Source of the DNA: Caecitellus pseudoparvulus
Lineage: Eukaryota > Bigyra: Bicosoecida
Assembly: GCA_965644315.1 (NCBI GenBank)
Contig: CBFFRQ010000069.1
Span: forward strand, 434,001 to 498,000
Length of the DNA stretch: 64,000 bases
Reading direction: 5' to 3'
Under the pieces are notes generated by a model. That model searched no databases, was not told the origin of the DNA, and saw only the letters and a program-made list of their open reading frames with translations. The number at the start of each line of letters is the position of its first letter. Within the stretch, counting starts at the first letter, position 1. A program made the translations under genes and the position numbers. Of the stretch, positions 31,401-41,663 are shown piece after piece.

Positions 31401-33207
31401 ACTATCTGGTTCAGGCAGGGAAGCATTGGAAGGAGAGCAGAGCAGTGCTTCTGCTGACATCATGAGCATGTTGCAGATGAGCCCAGAAACCGCCAAGCGC
31501 AAGTTTGCCGCAAGCGAGGTGGGTTCGCCTCAGGGCAAGGATTCTGGTGACGACAAGTCTGAGCGGGGGGCTTCGGACATGTCCCTGGGAACCCTGCTTC
31601 GAGCGGGCCCCTCGGGCGTGAAGAAGGAAGCGGAGAAGGGCAAAGGGGGCCCAGGCCTTGCCGCAGGGCGGCCCGAGCGGCGTGGTATGCGACTCGTGCG
31701 CGCCCCTACTACGCGTTTTGCATCCACGATGAAAGATGACGATGCTGCGCGAGGTGGGCGGTTTGAGATGCCCGCCATGGCGGCACCTGCCATGGGCGGC
31801 GCTGCCGGCAGGCGAGCCGCCAGGGGCAGGTCTGTCGCACTCGCTGCAGCCACTGCGCAGCGGCGCAAGCGAGCTGCAGCTCGGAACGCCCGCCGCAGCT
31901 CGACTGGGCAGTTCAAGGTGGTCACTAACATGGCTGCACTGGCCCCCATGGTGTCCCTCGTCGTGTTCATGGCGGTGTTCTGGCCGCTGTGGGGCGCAGC
32001 GCATAGGGACACCACCCAGCACGGGGCTGCCGTGTATGGGGCCATGCAGGCCGCACAGCACTCCATCTTGTACACGAGGGCCCTGACCGCTGCAGCCATC
32101 GAGCCCAATGTCTCCATTCGCGAGCTCCTCGTGCTGCAGGCTGAACAGGTGCATGCAGAGGACATCCGCTTCCGCCTGGCCTCGCTGCAGCAGGCGGGGC
32201 CCACCCAGCTGTATGCTCGCCACGACGAAACCTTCACTTCTTCCTTGTCCTCAGCGCCGCGGTCTCCCATCACGGGCAGCAACATTGCACAGTATGAGGA
32301 GGGGTCGGGTCCGTTCGACCTGCTGTCGTCTGCTGGCTGCGACAAGCGGGGCGCTGCGGGGGCCGTGCGTGCAGGCTTGCTGCGCGGGCCAGTTGCGGCA
32401 GCCCACGTGGCGTCATGCGAGTCCTTCGAGAACGGCATGTTTACAGCAGGCCTCGCTGACGCCCTGGCCAGGACACTGACTGTTGGGTCGGGCGTGGCCT
32501 TTGAGCTTGCACAGAGCACACCCAGCCCCTCTGCCAGCGCCAGCAGCAGTCCTGCCCCGCCAAGCGCCAGCCCAACACCCTCTGTGTCACCCCCTGCCGG
32601 AACCACCCCCTCACCATCCCCAAGTGCCCCGCCCAGCCCCAGCCCCAGCCCATTGGCTGGCGACACGGCCTCCACCCTGCAAGCCGACCTGGCCTTTGTC
32701 ACCCTGGCAGAGTCGCAGCACATGAGGCATGCATTGGTGGGTGTGGCCTATTCGTCCATGCGGGAAGGCCTTTTGGAGTTGGACCGGCTGCAAGCTGCGA
32801 TGGTGGCCTGCTCCATCACTCTCACTCTGTCAGCCTTGATCTTCATGGTGTTCTTCCTGTGGCCGCGGGTGCTGAGGGTGGGGAATTTGGCTCTCGCAGC
32901 CAGGTCGGTGCTGGTCCTGGTGCCACCTGGTATAATCTCTCAGACCCCAGCCTTGAAAGACATGGTCCAAAAGCTCACGTCTACTGGTGCAAACTCCGGG
33001 GCACAGGTAAAGAAGTCCACCTCCGGTACCAGTGGCAGGGAACGCGCAAACAGCGACCGGTCGGCTGGAACTGGCCGGTCGCAGAAACGGCGCAATGGCT
33101 CCATCCACGCATCCATTGAATCTACTAAGAGCAGCAACTTGAGCCGGGCGAAAAGCATGCGGAACTTCATGCTCGCGGCCTCGCCACAGAAGTCCGATGA
33201 GCTGTAG
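25463..33207 (+). CDS. TmcB-like giant PAS-containing multi-pass membrane protein
   Basis: Predicted 2495 aa. Exons are 25463-25654, 25844-25995 and 26064-33207; introns 25655-25843 and 25996-26063 both start GTGCGT and keep the frame. Two short 5' exons supply the first membrane helices (VADLVCFGIRVAGYLGIGMHLVLL; WSALLGVSLLFGYTTAF). Six or more further helices follow to about residue 290, then a helical region with RLYAAFCLRFLQDEVMADVLLSQAE, then a PAS-like fold around DDHTGVMLISGSEFDFGRIITVNAAA. The C-terminal half alternates long disordered Ser/Ala/Pro segments with membrane helices. This layout fits TmcB/TmcC (tiny macrocysts)-type proteins of protists and green algae, thought to be sensory membrane proteins. 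A Pro/Ser-rich run lies near 32515-32660. Ligand and role unknown. Confidence 0.72.
25996..26063 (+). other. short intron with degenerate hairpin
   Basis: 68-bp GT-AG intron in the TmcB-like gene. Positions 26006-26029 form a hairpin of GGCGTTGTCGCT with GAGCGACACGCC, broken by one bulge. It looks like a diverged version of the GGCGTTTC/GAAACGCC hairpins in other introns. Confidence 0.55.
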
Positions 33208-33225
33208 CTGGCTGGATTGCTCTCA

Positions 33226-33231
33226 ATGCAT
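33226..33231. terminator. ATGCAT downstream of TmcB-like gene
   Basis: Lies 19 nt after the TmcB-like stop codon, in CTCAATGCATTCATGCAC. The convergent CLU gene ends about 110 nt away. Confidence 0.4.
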
Positions 33232-33339
33232 TCATGCACTCTGAAAGTTTGACAAATATGCAGCTTGGCAGCCTTTGTGGCCTCTTGTGATGCTCAGCGC
33301 CCTTCGCCATTGCGCACGCCATCCTCCACAAGGCCTTCC

Positions 33340-36300
33340 TTAGCGGCGATGCCCACCCGAACGCCTGGAGCGACCGCTTCTCCCACCTGCACCTCTCCTT
33401 CCCCCCCTCCTACCTCCCCGGCCTCCCCTGCCACGCCCACCCTCGGACCTGGGGCTTCGGTGCTGATGTCCAGAGCGTGAAGTTGAGGTGGAGCCACCCT
33501 CGTTGCTGACCTGTGCGGGTTGACTATCCCTCCAAGAGTCTATGCTGGAGGACCTGGACCGGGTTCGAGCCCCGCGTCTCGTGTGTTGCTGCTGTGGGGA
33601 GGGGGCAGCAGCACCTGCAGCCGCATCGCGCCAACTCATTGCCATCCCACCCCCCCTTGCCCCAGAGGAAGGTGTGCCCAGCACTGCGCGTGGACTCCCC
33701 AGGGAAGACGCATGGCTGCTTGGTGTGCGGGGCGTTCCCGGGCCTGCGGCAGCTGATCGGGCAGTAACTGTGCTAAAGTTCCACCTCTTGCTGTGCTCGT
33801 TGATGCAGGCAATGGACTTGTCCAGCAAGCGCACGAATCGCTCTGCAGAGCCATCTGAGTCGGCATCAGGCTCGGACTCCCTCCAACTTTCGAGACATTC
33901 TTTCAGAGAGTCCCCTGTTTCAGCCAAGGACCTGAGATAGTTGCTGACATACTTTTGTATACCTTCATGGTGGCCTAACGGGAGCACTAGCGACAGGCAC
34001 ATGCGTGCCGCGTGGGCTGCGCGTGAGGCACCCACAAGTCTCGATGCTGGGGTGGCAGTTTGCCTTCCTGCGTCGTGCAAGGCAGAGCCCAGCTCCTTAA
34101 AAACACTCACAATGTCATTGAAGCGGTGTCCAATGGTCTTAGTGTGTGTGAAGGTGTCTACGAGCATGGACGTCGCCAGTTGGGGAGCAGCGTACCCTTT
34201 GATTGTGTGGGGAATGGCACGATCTGGGACGAAAACTGTGGGGCAGGCAGCTGGAGCTGTGATGGGAGTTGCTCCTTTCCATGTGTCCCAGCCATGTTCC
34301 CACCAAGCAAGCTGGTTGGGCCAGGCAGGCACTGCTGCGTGCGGAATGGGTGTCGCAGGTGACGGTGTGGCCTCAGCTGGGGCGACTCCCTCAGGCGCGG
34401 GAGAAAGCGACACTTCCATGACCAAGTCCACTGTGCCGACAAGGGCAGCAGCCGCGACAGCCGTTTCGACTCGACGGTGCAAAGCGTCTGGGAAGGCGAA
34501 AAGCTCTCGTTCAAGCCTGCTTGCTTTAGACAAGGCGAAGGGGCGTCCCGTTCCTGGGGTCACGCCACCCCTCCCAGTGCGCAGGCGGATTTCTAGCGCT
34601 GCCGCTCCAGGTATGCTTGGCCTTGCGATGAGGGTGGCGATGTCCGTCTCGGGAGGAACAAGGAAAGTCGAGCGCCACCAGACTGGTGTCGACTGCTGCA
34701 CCGCAGTCAAGTTGGCGAGCAAGCGATGGCCACACATGTACAGTGCATGGGCAAGGACAGACCCTGCCACTGGGCTGTGCAGCGTGCAAGTTTGCGTCTG
34801 AGACACGCTTTCGCTGTTGAAGTGCGTGGAGGAGTGAGCTGTCCGGACAGACTCATCTCCTCGCTTGTCCCTTGGCAAGGCATGCCAGACCACTTCGAAC
34901 TGCGAGTGCAGGGTACCACCATCCCCTCCCTGCGCCCCAGACACTGTGGACTCCTCCAAGTCGAACAGCTGCATCATAGCGCGGAGCAAAGGGTCTGGGC
35001 AGCATGAAAGTGAGCTGAGCTCACCTGCCAGGGAGGCCGTCGTGGACAATGGGGGTGTCTTCGGGGAAACCAGGCCCTGGCTCGAGGGGCCGCCTTGGCA
35101 GCCCAGGGACTGGACCACGATGCGGAGGGCTCTCTCAGAGCAGGAAGGGAAGATGCGGCGCTGGAGTGGGTGCTGCCGAGTCCACATTTTCGATGGGCAG
35201 CAGGAGCCCAGATTCCTAGCCATCAGCAAGCACTGCATGGCTTGAGCATCTGCGACCTCTTTCGGCACCATCCCATCGAACGTCTGCAGCATTGCTTCCA
35301 GCTCCTGCATGGTCGTGTCACCTCCAACTGAGGGTGGGGCGGAGGGGGCTGCGGAACGGTCGGGCGTGGAGAGCCCTGGCAATCTTGACCAGGCTGCGGC
35401 GAGCTCGATGAGAGCATTGGCAATGAAGTCAGTGTGCTTGTGCAACATGTGCCGGAAGCCCCCCGTCACCCCGACGCAGCTGCTGCTCACTGGGGCCTCC
35501 AGCTTCTCCAACAGGTGCAAAGCCCTGCGATCCAGTGCCGCCGGGTCTTGGCGAGCACACTTGCGCAGGAAGTCTTCCAATGGCTCCTTTGGATCGAACT
35601 CTCCCACCAGCTCAACTGGTGATGGACCATGCCCCGTGCCTCTGAGCGCTCCGTCCCCTGCAGCCGCCGCGGCTGCTGAAGGCCTGGTCATGGCGTTCTG
35701 GTTGATGCCCCATTTCCCCGACACGGAGTTGATGGCAAGCAGGCTATTGAACTCTTCGTCAGACTCGTCCTCCATGGGATCTGTGGTGTCCACGGCACCT
35801 GACATGCTCGCTGACGATTCTCTCAGGGAAGACATCATGCGAAGGATCGGGGGTGCAGCATGCTGGTCCAAGCGAGTCGCTGCCCGTCCCCGAATGGCAG
35901 CGCTCAGGGCAGGGGCGTAGTGCGCGGTGTTCAGAAAAGCCATTGTGAGGGGGGCTACCTGGCTCTGGCGGGAGGATGTGCGGCGGAGGGGCGTCGCGCT
36001 CCCAGCTCCAGTGCTCTTGGCTCTGAACATGAGCACGGGGTCCCCCACAGGGCAAGGTGTACTAGGTGTCCTCGGGCTGGTTCCGTGGCCGGGAGAACTG
36101 AGAATGCCCCTTCCCAGAACCGGAGGCGAAGGGAAGCTCGAAGGGCCTCCCAGGGCTGATGTCCCTTCACCGTGCTGGACAGGCAGCAACACAGAGCACG
36201 GCCCGCGCCATTGACTCTCAGGCATGCGTGCTATGTCAGAGTCCCACACGCGCTCATGCTGCAACAAGGGCAGGAAGGAATGCAGCGCCACAACTATACT

Positions 36301-39300
36301 CGCTGCCTGGAAAGCCCAAGCTGTCATGTGCACGAGCAAAGCGCGGGGTGGCAGAGCATTGGGCGGAGCTGCCATGAGGCGAACCATCGCGTGGAAGCCG
36401 TTCCCGGCAGTGTAGCCCTGAAAAGGTCGCTTGATGTGATGCACTACGTCTGCGATTACTGGGACGTCCCCCTTGCTTGTCCTACCCCCCCTCTTGTGCG
36501 TCTGCCTGCCCCCCTGGCTCCTCATGTTGCGCACCCTCTGAAGCAAAGTGTTCAGGTAGTGGGCGAGGCTGTCCACAGAGTGTGTGTTCACGCAGACCGA
36601 GTGGTGCTGAATGGTAGCTTGATCCACGCCCTGAAAACCCCTCCTTCGCCATCGTGCCAGCTGAACCAGCGCTTTGTTGTGAGATGGGGACTGCATGAGG
36701 ACCTGCTCCAGCAACCCGAGGCTGCGCTTGACATCTTCGGCGCCACCGGGTTTGTGCCGGTTCAGCCAAATAGCAAAGTCTTTCTTGCTGTTCATGTGGG
36801 AAGATGTGAGGTTCGTGGCATGCTCGAACAGGGCGACGATGGCTGCTTTCATGTAGTCATCGCTGGTTTCGTGGGGGCTGCCTTCCCGAGGCATGTGCAG
36901 GCTGAGCAGGTACGGGCGGTTCACACAAGATCTCAGCTGGCATGCTGCGTAATAGACACTGCGTGCATGATTGGGATTGACACGGATGGCCTGTGCGTAT
37001 AGTTTGGTCGCTTCGTCCTCGCGACCCAGCACATCTTGTAGCAGGAACGCGTAGTTTGCCAGGGTTTGGACGTGTGTCGCGCAGCGCATGAGAGCGGCGT
37101 CAAAGCACTGCGCTGCCAGGCGCCCCAATCTGAGTCCTTCAGGAGTGCCAGCACGCTGCCGGGCCCTGATGAACAGGGCCGTGCCCTGTGCATACCGCAT
37201 GAGGGGCGACTGCTTGATCACGGGCTCCGACGCAGCTACATCCACGTCTCCGAACGGCTGAGGCCCGGCAAAGAAAGCATCAGGGTCGCGTTGAATGTGG
37301 TGCAAGGTGCGGTGCTGCAGCTGCAGGCCACAAGTTGCCCGCAAACGCTCCAACAGAAGCACTGGGTTGACGTACTGGCGCAGCTGGTCCACTTGCTCCA
37401 GTCGAAGGCAGGCATGCACGTCATTCTGGAAGAGGCTGGACGCAACAGCCGTCTGCTCGACTTCATCATGGTCATTGACGGTGGTGTGCCCGCCTTCGAA
37501 GTCTGGAGTGGCAGCGATGCCGAACTTCACCAACAGTTTGTTGCCCATGTGGCGCTTCCAGAAGGCATCGCACTTTGCCTGCGTCGCAGAGCCGTCCCCA
37601 GCCGCCATTTCCTGCATGTCATCCCCGCTCTGCCGGGCTGCATAGCTGGCTTTCGTCATGAAGGCAAAAATGCGGTTCAAAACCCGGACTGTCGCGCGCC
37701 TGTACGGCTCGATCACCGCCACAGCCCGCGTTGGGTGTGACAAGGCCAAGCAGCTCACAAGCGACTGGTCTGTTTGAAGTCGGGCAGCCACGCCCCGCAT
37801 GGCCCTGCGCCAGAGATTCTTGGCAATGCGTGCGACCATCTCCGTCATGAGGTATCCCCTGAAGGTGCTGTCTTGGGCACAGGCAAAGACGCGGCCCATG
37901 TGACGAATGTTGATGCCATGGGCATGCATGGAGGCACCAATGCCGACGAGCGTGCTGGCTGCCACATCGTAGCTTGGGCGCACAATGTTGCTGGCGCTCT
38001 CGGACACTGCTGGCGGTGGCTCAGGGTGACGAGGGGACACGTCGGTGGCGGCGGGTGCGCTTTCAACCGCTTTCGGAGCGTGGCCACACACTTCCATTGC
38101 TGTGCGCACCAGGAGCGAGGTGGCCGCGGCAGCTTTGGCTGTGAGCATCTGCCATGGCAATGGGGTCGTGTCCGGGAGTACGATCGACAAGAACCGTCGG
38201 TTGCGGCCGCCATCTTTGGTGGGAAACTGCATGTCCACCGAGTCCGCGCTGCGGCTTTCTGCAAACGAGGGGTGCTTGGCAGGCTGGCTGGACTCTGCGG
38301 CTGGCATCGCCTCGGTGAAAGAGTGCACCATGCGGTCCATCTTGGCTGCAAACTCGGGGATGATGCGAGTGGTCAGCCGGTCAAAGGCTTCCCGCACGGC
38401 AGCCTCGTGCCGGGGGGCATCCTCTGCACCCACCACAAATGGACTGAAGGCATCGGAAGAGAGCGGGACCGGATTCGACTTCACCAGCTCCGGTCGCAGG
38501 TGCCACACCAAGTACGCTGACGCTGCACGTGTGCCGCCGGCACCGCCTTGTCGGCTCTCCATCGTCAAGTCCCGGGGCGGCTCGGGTGGAAACAGGCGTG
38601 CAGCATCAACACAGTAGTACCGCCCGTCACCCCCCCCCGCTGCGCTGCGCTCGCCACCTGGGCCATGCGAACGATGAATCTCGATGTCAATGGGCCCATG
38701 CATGTCGAAGGAGCCCAGCGCCTGGGCACTACCAGCGGCACCGTCGTAGTGTGACTGCACAGCGAGGCCGCCGCTCAAGACTCGCCGGGAGTCCTTGTCC
38801 AGCACTTTGTGTGTGGCCAAGTTCAAACCCACGGCAGTTTCTTTCATGAGGCGCTCAGCTTCAGGGTCTCTGGCCGTGTTCTGGCCAGCGTCACGGGAGC
38901 CGTACACGAGGGTGTCGGCTGGCCCAGCTCTGGACGCAATCGGAAGGAGGGACATGACTGTCAGCCGGAACCCGAGGTGGTCGATGAGCATGCACAGGGG
39001 CAGGCGCAGGGACAGGTCTGTAGCAGTGCTGCCGGAGCCTGTGCCGCACACTGTTGCGCCTGCCACACCGTTGCCCACTTGCCGCAGGTGCATCAGGCCC
39101 CGCAGCGTGTGCCCTGCCTCCTTCGCTGCCGCCTCACCGGAGCCATACATGGAGTGCTGGTCCGTGGGGAACTTGAACAGCATGCCACCCACAACGAACT
39201 TCGTCCCACCCGCCTGCCCCATGCCGGACAAGGGCTTCACAGACTTCCGCTCGTATGGCACCGCGTGCTCTGCGATGATGAGGCGCCCATACAGACTGGC

Positions 39301-39678
39301 GGCGTGCTGGAAGTCTTGCGTCAATGTCGTCAGCTCCTCAAAGTGACTGGCCTCTGACAGCACCGTTTCGTCCGAAATGTTGTCCAGGATCGCCTGGAAG
39401 CGGGTGTTGAAGGAGCAAGCCTCCACCGACGTGTCTAGGCCAGGCTGCGCAGCCTGTGCGGGCGTCTGCTCAGCAGGGATGGACGGGGGCTTCACCCAAG
39501 CCCCCTTGGCCCCACTCGGAGGTGCGGGGTGTCCCAGTACACCCGGCGGGTTGGTCCTGATTGGCGCGGGTCTGCCAGCGACAGTAGCGGACGCACTGGC
39601 ACCAGCAGTCCCCTGACTGGCGGCTGGGCTTGCCGCGGCACGACCCGGGGTGCTGGTCGGGACACCCCAGCCGCTCAT
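33340..39678 (-). CDS. CLU-domain/TPR giant protein with RGG tail
   Basis: Predicted 2112 aa, single exon from ATG 39678 (MSGWGVPTST). Residues about 220-470 match the CLU domain of CLUH/Clu1: LCMLIDHLGFRLTVMSLLPI, DTLVYGSRDAGQNT, GLNLATHKVLD, GDGRYYCVDAARLFPPEPP, LRPELVKSNPVPLSSDAFS. TPR-like helices follow (LAAQCFDAALMRCATHVQTL; EATKLYAQAIRVNPNHARSV). CLUH proteins bind mRNAs for mitochondrial proteins and keep mitochondria dispersed. Here the CLU block is interrupted by a Gly/Ser insert, the protein is about 60% longer than CLUH, and the C-terminus ends in an arginine-glycine-rich tail typical of RNA-binding proteins. The middle 900 residues are helical and not recognised. It could be a lineage-specific paralogue rather than the true CLUH orthologue. 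Confidence 0.72.
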   Translation of the reverse strand: MSGWGVPTSTPGRAAASPAASQGTAGASASATVAGRPAPIRTNPPGVLGHPAPPSGAKGAWVKPPSIPAEQTPAQAAQPGLDTSVEACSFNTRFQAILDNISDETVLSEASHFEELTTLTQDFQHAASLYGRLIIAEHAVPYERKSVKPLSGMGQAGGTKFVVGGMLFKFPTDQHSMYGSGEAAAKEAGHTLRGLMHLRQVGNGVAGATVCGTGSGSTATDLSLRLPLCMLIDHLGFRLTVMSLLPIASRAGPADTLVYGSRDAGQNTARDPEAERLMKETAVGLNLATHKVLDKDSRRVLSGGLAVQSHYDGAAGSAQALGSFDMHGPIDIEIHRSHGPGGERSAAGGGDGRYYCVDAARLFPPEPPRDLTMESRQGGAGGTRAASAYLVWHLRPELVKSNPVPLSSDAFSPFVVGAEDAPRHEAAVREAFDRLTTRIIPEFAAKMDRMVHSFTEAMPAAESSQPAKHPSFAESRSADSVDMQFPTKDGGRNRRFLSIVLPDTTPLPWQMLTAKAAAATSLLVRTAMEVCGHAPKAVESAPAATDVSPRHPEPPPAVSESASNIVRPSYDVAASTLVGIGASMHAHGINIRHMGRVFACAQDSTFRGYLMTEMVARIAKNLWRRAMRGVAARLQTDQSLVSCLALSHPTRAVAVIEPYRRATVRVLNRIFAFMTKASYAARQSGDDMQEMAAGDGSATQAKCDAFWKRHMGNKLLVKFGIAATPDFEGGHTTVNDHDEVEQTAVASSLFQNDVHACLRLEQVDQLRQYVNPVLLLERLRATCGLQLQHRTLHHIQRDPDAFFAGPQPFGDVDVAASEPVIKQSPLMRYAQGTALFIRARQRAGTPEGLRLGRLAAQCFDAALMRCATHVQTLANYAFLLQDVLGREDEATKLYAQAIRVNPNHARSVYYAACQLRSCVNRPYLLSLHMPREGSPHETSDDYMKAAIVALFEHATNLTSSHMNSKKDFAIWLNRHKPGGAEDVKRSLGLLEQVLMQSPSHNKALVQLARWRRRGFQGVDQATIQHHSVCVNTHSVDSLAHYLNTLLQRVRNMRSQGGRQTHKRGGRTSKGDVPVIADVVHHIKRPFQGYTAGNGFHAMVRLMAAPPNALPPRALLVHMTAWAFQAASIVVALHSFLPLLQHERVWDSDIARMPESQWRGPCSVLLPVQHGEGTSALGGPSSFPSPPVLGRGILSSPGHGTSPRTPSTPCPVGDPVLMFRAKSTGAGSATPLRRTSSRQSQVAPLTMAFLNTAHYAPALSAAIRGRAATRLDQHAAPPILRMMSSLRESSASMSGAVDTTDPMEDESDEEFNSLLAINSVSGKWGINQNAMTRPSAAAAAAGDGALRGTGHGPSPVELVGEFDPKEPLEDFLRKCARQDPAALDRRALHLLEKLEAPVSSSCVGVTGGFRHMLHKHTDFIANALIELAAAWSRLPGLSTPDRSAAPSAPPSVGGDTTMQELEAMLQTFDGMVPKEVADAQAMQCLLMARNLGSCCPSKMWTRQHPLQRRIFPSCSERALRIVVQSLGCQGGPSSQGLVSPKTPPLSTTASLAGELSSLSCCPDPLLRAMMQLFDLEESTVSGAQGGDGGTLHSQFEVVWHALPRDKRGDESVRTAHSSTHFNSESVSQTQTCTLHSPVAGSVLAHALYMCGHRLLANLTAVQQSTPVWWRSTFLVPPETDIATLIARPSIPGAAALEIRLRTGRGGVTPGTGRPFALSKASRLERELFAFPDALHRRVETAVAAAALVGTVDLVMEVSLSPAPEGVAPAEATPSPATPIPHAAVPAWPNQLAWWEHGWDTWKGATPITAPAACPTVFVPDRAIPHTIKGYAAPQLATSMLVDTFTHTKTIGHRFNDIVSVFKELGSALHDAGRQTATPASRLVGASRAAHAARMCLSLVLPLGHHEGIQKYVSNYLRSLAETGDSLKECLESWRESEPDADSDGSAERFVRLLDKSIACINEHSKRWNFSTVTARSAAAGPGTPRTPSSHASSLGSPRAVLGTPSSGARGGGMAMSWRDAAAGAAAPSPQQQHTRRGARTRSRSSSIDSWRDSQPAQVSNEGGSTSTSRSGHQHRSPRSEGGRGRGGRGGRRGGRRGAGGRSGRSRRSGGHRR

Positions 39679-39963
39679 GCCAACTTCAGTATTCGGCAGC
39701 AATGCGAGGTTCGCAGCCCGCTTGATGCAGGCGCTGCTGCGGTGATTGTGTGGCAGGTTTAGCTGTCAAATTCCGCACCTGTGCCTGCAGCCCCCTTGCG
39801 CAAGGCGTGTGGCTCTGCAGTGGTGTGGGCGGGATTTCAAAATTCACACATGCTACCTAGACAACGGCGGGATTATGTCGTTCTGGGTCGTTTTGCTGGT
39901 CAGGCGCCTGCATCCGACTTTGCCTTGACACACTGCTCCACCACGCCAACACTGCAGAGCACC

Positions 39964-41484
39964 ATGCCGCTTCAGTGTGCAATCATCTGGTGCGGACACG
40001 GTGGCAGTAGAGCTGCCTGGCATGCCCCGTTGCACGCCATTATGTGCCCGCTTACCCTCGCAGCTTGGACACAAGCGAGCACATGAGGAATGGCGACTTC
40101 TTCCCGACACGTTTGGAGGCCCAGTACGACGCAGTGAACATGCTGGCCGGGGTCATCTTGAATGACAACCCAGAGAGCACCGCTGGTTTGGCTGTGCATG
40201 GTGGTGATCGGTGCGTACCGGCGGGATGGCGGGGCACAGCGTGAGGCGCGCTTAGGCAGACTGCGCCACTGCACTCCTTGCTCTGCGCAGCGTGGAGGTC
40301 AAGCAGTCGCCTACAGACGACCAGGGCACGCTTCTCGCATCCCTGCACGGCATCAAGTCTGGAGGGACAGGGGACCTCTTGAAGTGCATTAAGATCGCCA
40401 TGGTGCGTGCGCTGGCGGCAGTGACTGACGCCGAGTTTGCTGGCGTTGCGGCACGTTGCCTGTGGCACCTCGCAGCTCGCTTTGAAGCACCGCAAGAACA
40501 AGAACGGATCAAAGCGCATCATAATCTTCGTGGGCAGTCCAGTGGAGTACCCCACCCTGAAATTGAAGAAGCAGGCGGCCAAGCTGAAGAAGAACAACGT
40601 GCGTGCGCGTGCGCTGGCGTTTCATGCTGGCAGCGGGCGTAACGCAATGCTTGTCTTGCCGTGTGCAGGTCATCCTGGACATCATCAGCATTGGGGAGAG
40701 CGCAGACAACAGGGAGAAGCTCCAGACAATGGTCGATGCAGCTGGTGACCAGTCCCACCTCGTGGAGATCCCGGTGGGATCCTACCCCACTGACATTCTA
40801 GCGTCCTCTCCCATCATGGGCGGGGCTGGCGGGGCTGCGGCGGGGCGCTTCGCAGGCGGCGTTGACTCGCACGCTGACCCCGAGATGGCCACAGCCATCC
40901 AGGCCTCCCTTGCCGCTGCACGCCAGGCCGCTGGCGAAGACGGCGCCGGGGAAGGCGGCGGCCAGGCCCCACATGGCGGCACGGCTGACGACGACGAGCT
41001 GCAGCGCGCGCTGGCCGCAAGCATGGCCATGATGGGCGGCGGCGGCGGCGAAGACGACATGGACGCTGAGCTTGCCGCGGCCATCGCTGCCTCCATGGCG
41101 CCTGCAGGGGGAGACGACGCGGAGGCTTCCCCAGCTGGGGACGCCACGCTGGCTGACCCGTCCACTGTGCAGCAGGGGGCAGGGCACGCGGAGGACGCAG
41201 GGGATGCTGGAAGCTCGGAGCAGGATGCGGCTGCCGCCCCCGCCCCCGATGCAGCAGAGCCCGAGGGCGCCTCCACGGCCTTCGCCGGCATTGAGGACCC
41301 CGCCTTCATGGCGAGTTTGCTGGGCGGCCTGCCTGGCGTTGACCTGGACAACCCTGAGATCCAGCAGGCCATGGCCAGCGTAGCTGCTGCAGCAGGGCAG
41401 CAGGCGGAGCAGGTCGCGGAGGGCAAGGGCGACGACGAGGACGAGGAGCAGGAGGGGGGGGATGAGGAGGGTAAGGGCAAGTGA
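39964..41484 (+). CDS. RPN10: 26S proteasome ubiquitin receptor RPN10 (PSMD4)
   Basis: Five exons, 407 aa: 39964-39989, 40064-40210, 40291-40402, 40476-40598 and 40669-41484. The first exon has only 26 nt. Splicing gives MPLQCAIICLDTSEHMRNGD, aligning residue by residue with the PSMD4 start. The VWA domain continues with FFPTRLEAQYDAVN, LALKHRKNKNGSKRIIIFVGSP and HLVEIPVGSY. Three UIM-like helices follow (DPEMATAIQASLAAARQ; DDELQRALAASMAMM; DAELAAAIAASMA), and the end has the conserved EDPAFMASLLGGLPGVDLDN. It binds ubiquitin chains and delivers substrates to the proteasome. Introns are 39990-40063, 40211-40290, 40403-40475 and 40599-40668; the last carries GCGTTTC. It is the second proteasome regulatory particle gene in the window. 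Confidence 0.95.
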
Positions 41485-41532
41485 GTCGAGCGGGGGGGCA
41501 GTGGGTGCGCAGGGGCAAAACCTGCCCACGCA

Positions 41533-41538
41533 ATGCAT
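41533..41538. terminator. ATGCAT downstream of RPN10
   Basis: Lies 49 nt after the RPN10 stop codon, in CGCAATGCATGG. It is a member of the recurring 3'-end motif. Confidence 0.35.
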
Positions 41539-41663
41539 GGAAGGCACTTGCAACAGCCTTTAGCGTGCCGCCCCACAGCTGGCCGACAGCGTCACGGTGC
41601 TGGAGTGCCTTGTCCCTCCTGCACTGTCGCGCGTGCTCGCCACAGACTTCCACCGCGGCAAGC

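Noticed and set aside
33545-33590. tRNA-like T-loop GGGTTCGAGCCCC
   Set aside because: The T-stem has a mismatch, no matching anticodon or acceptor stems can be drawn, and the stretch lies inside the CLU protein coding end.
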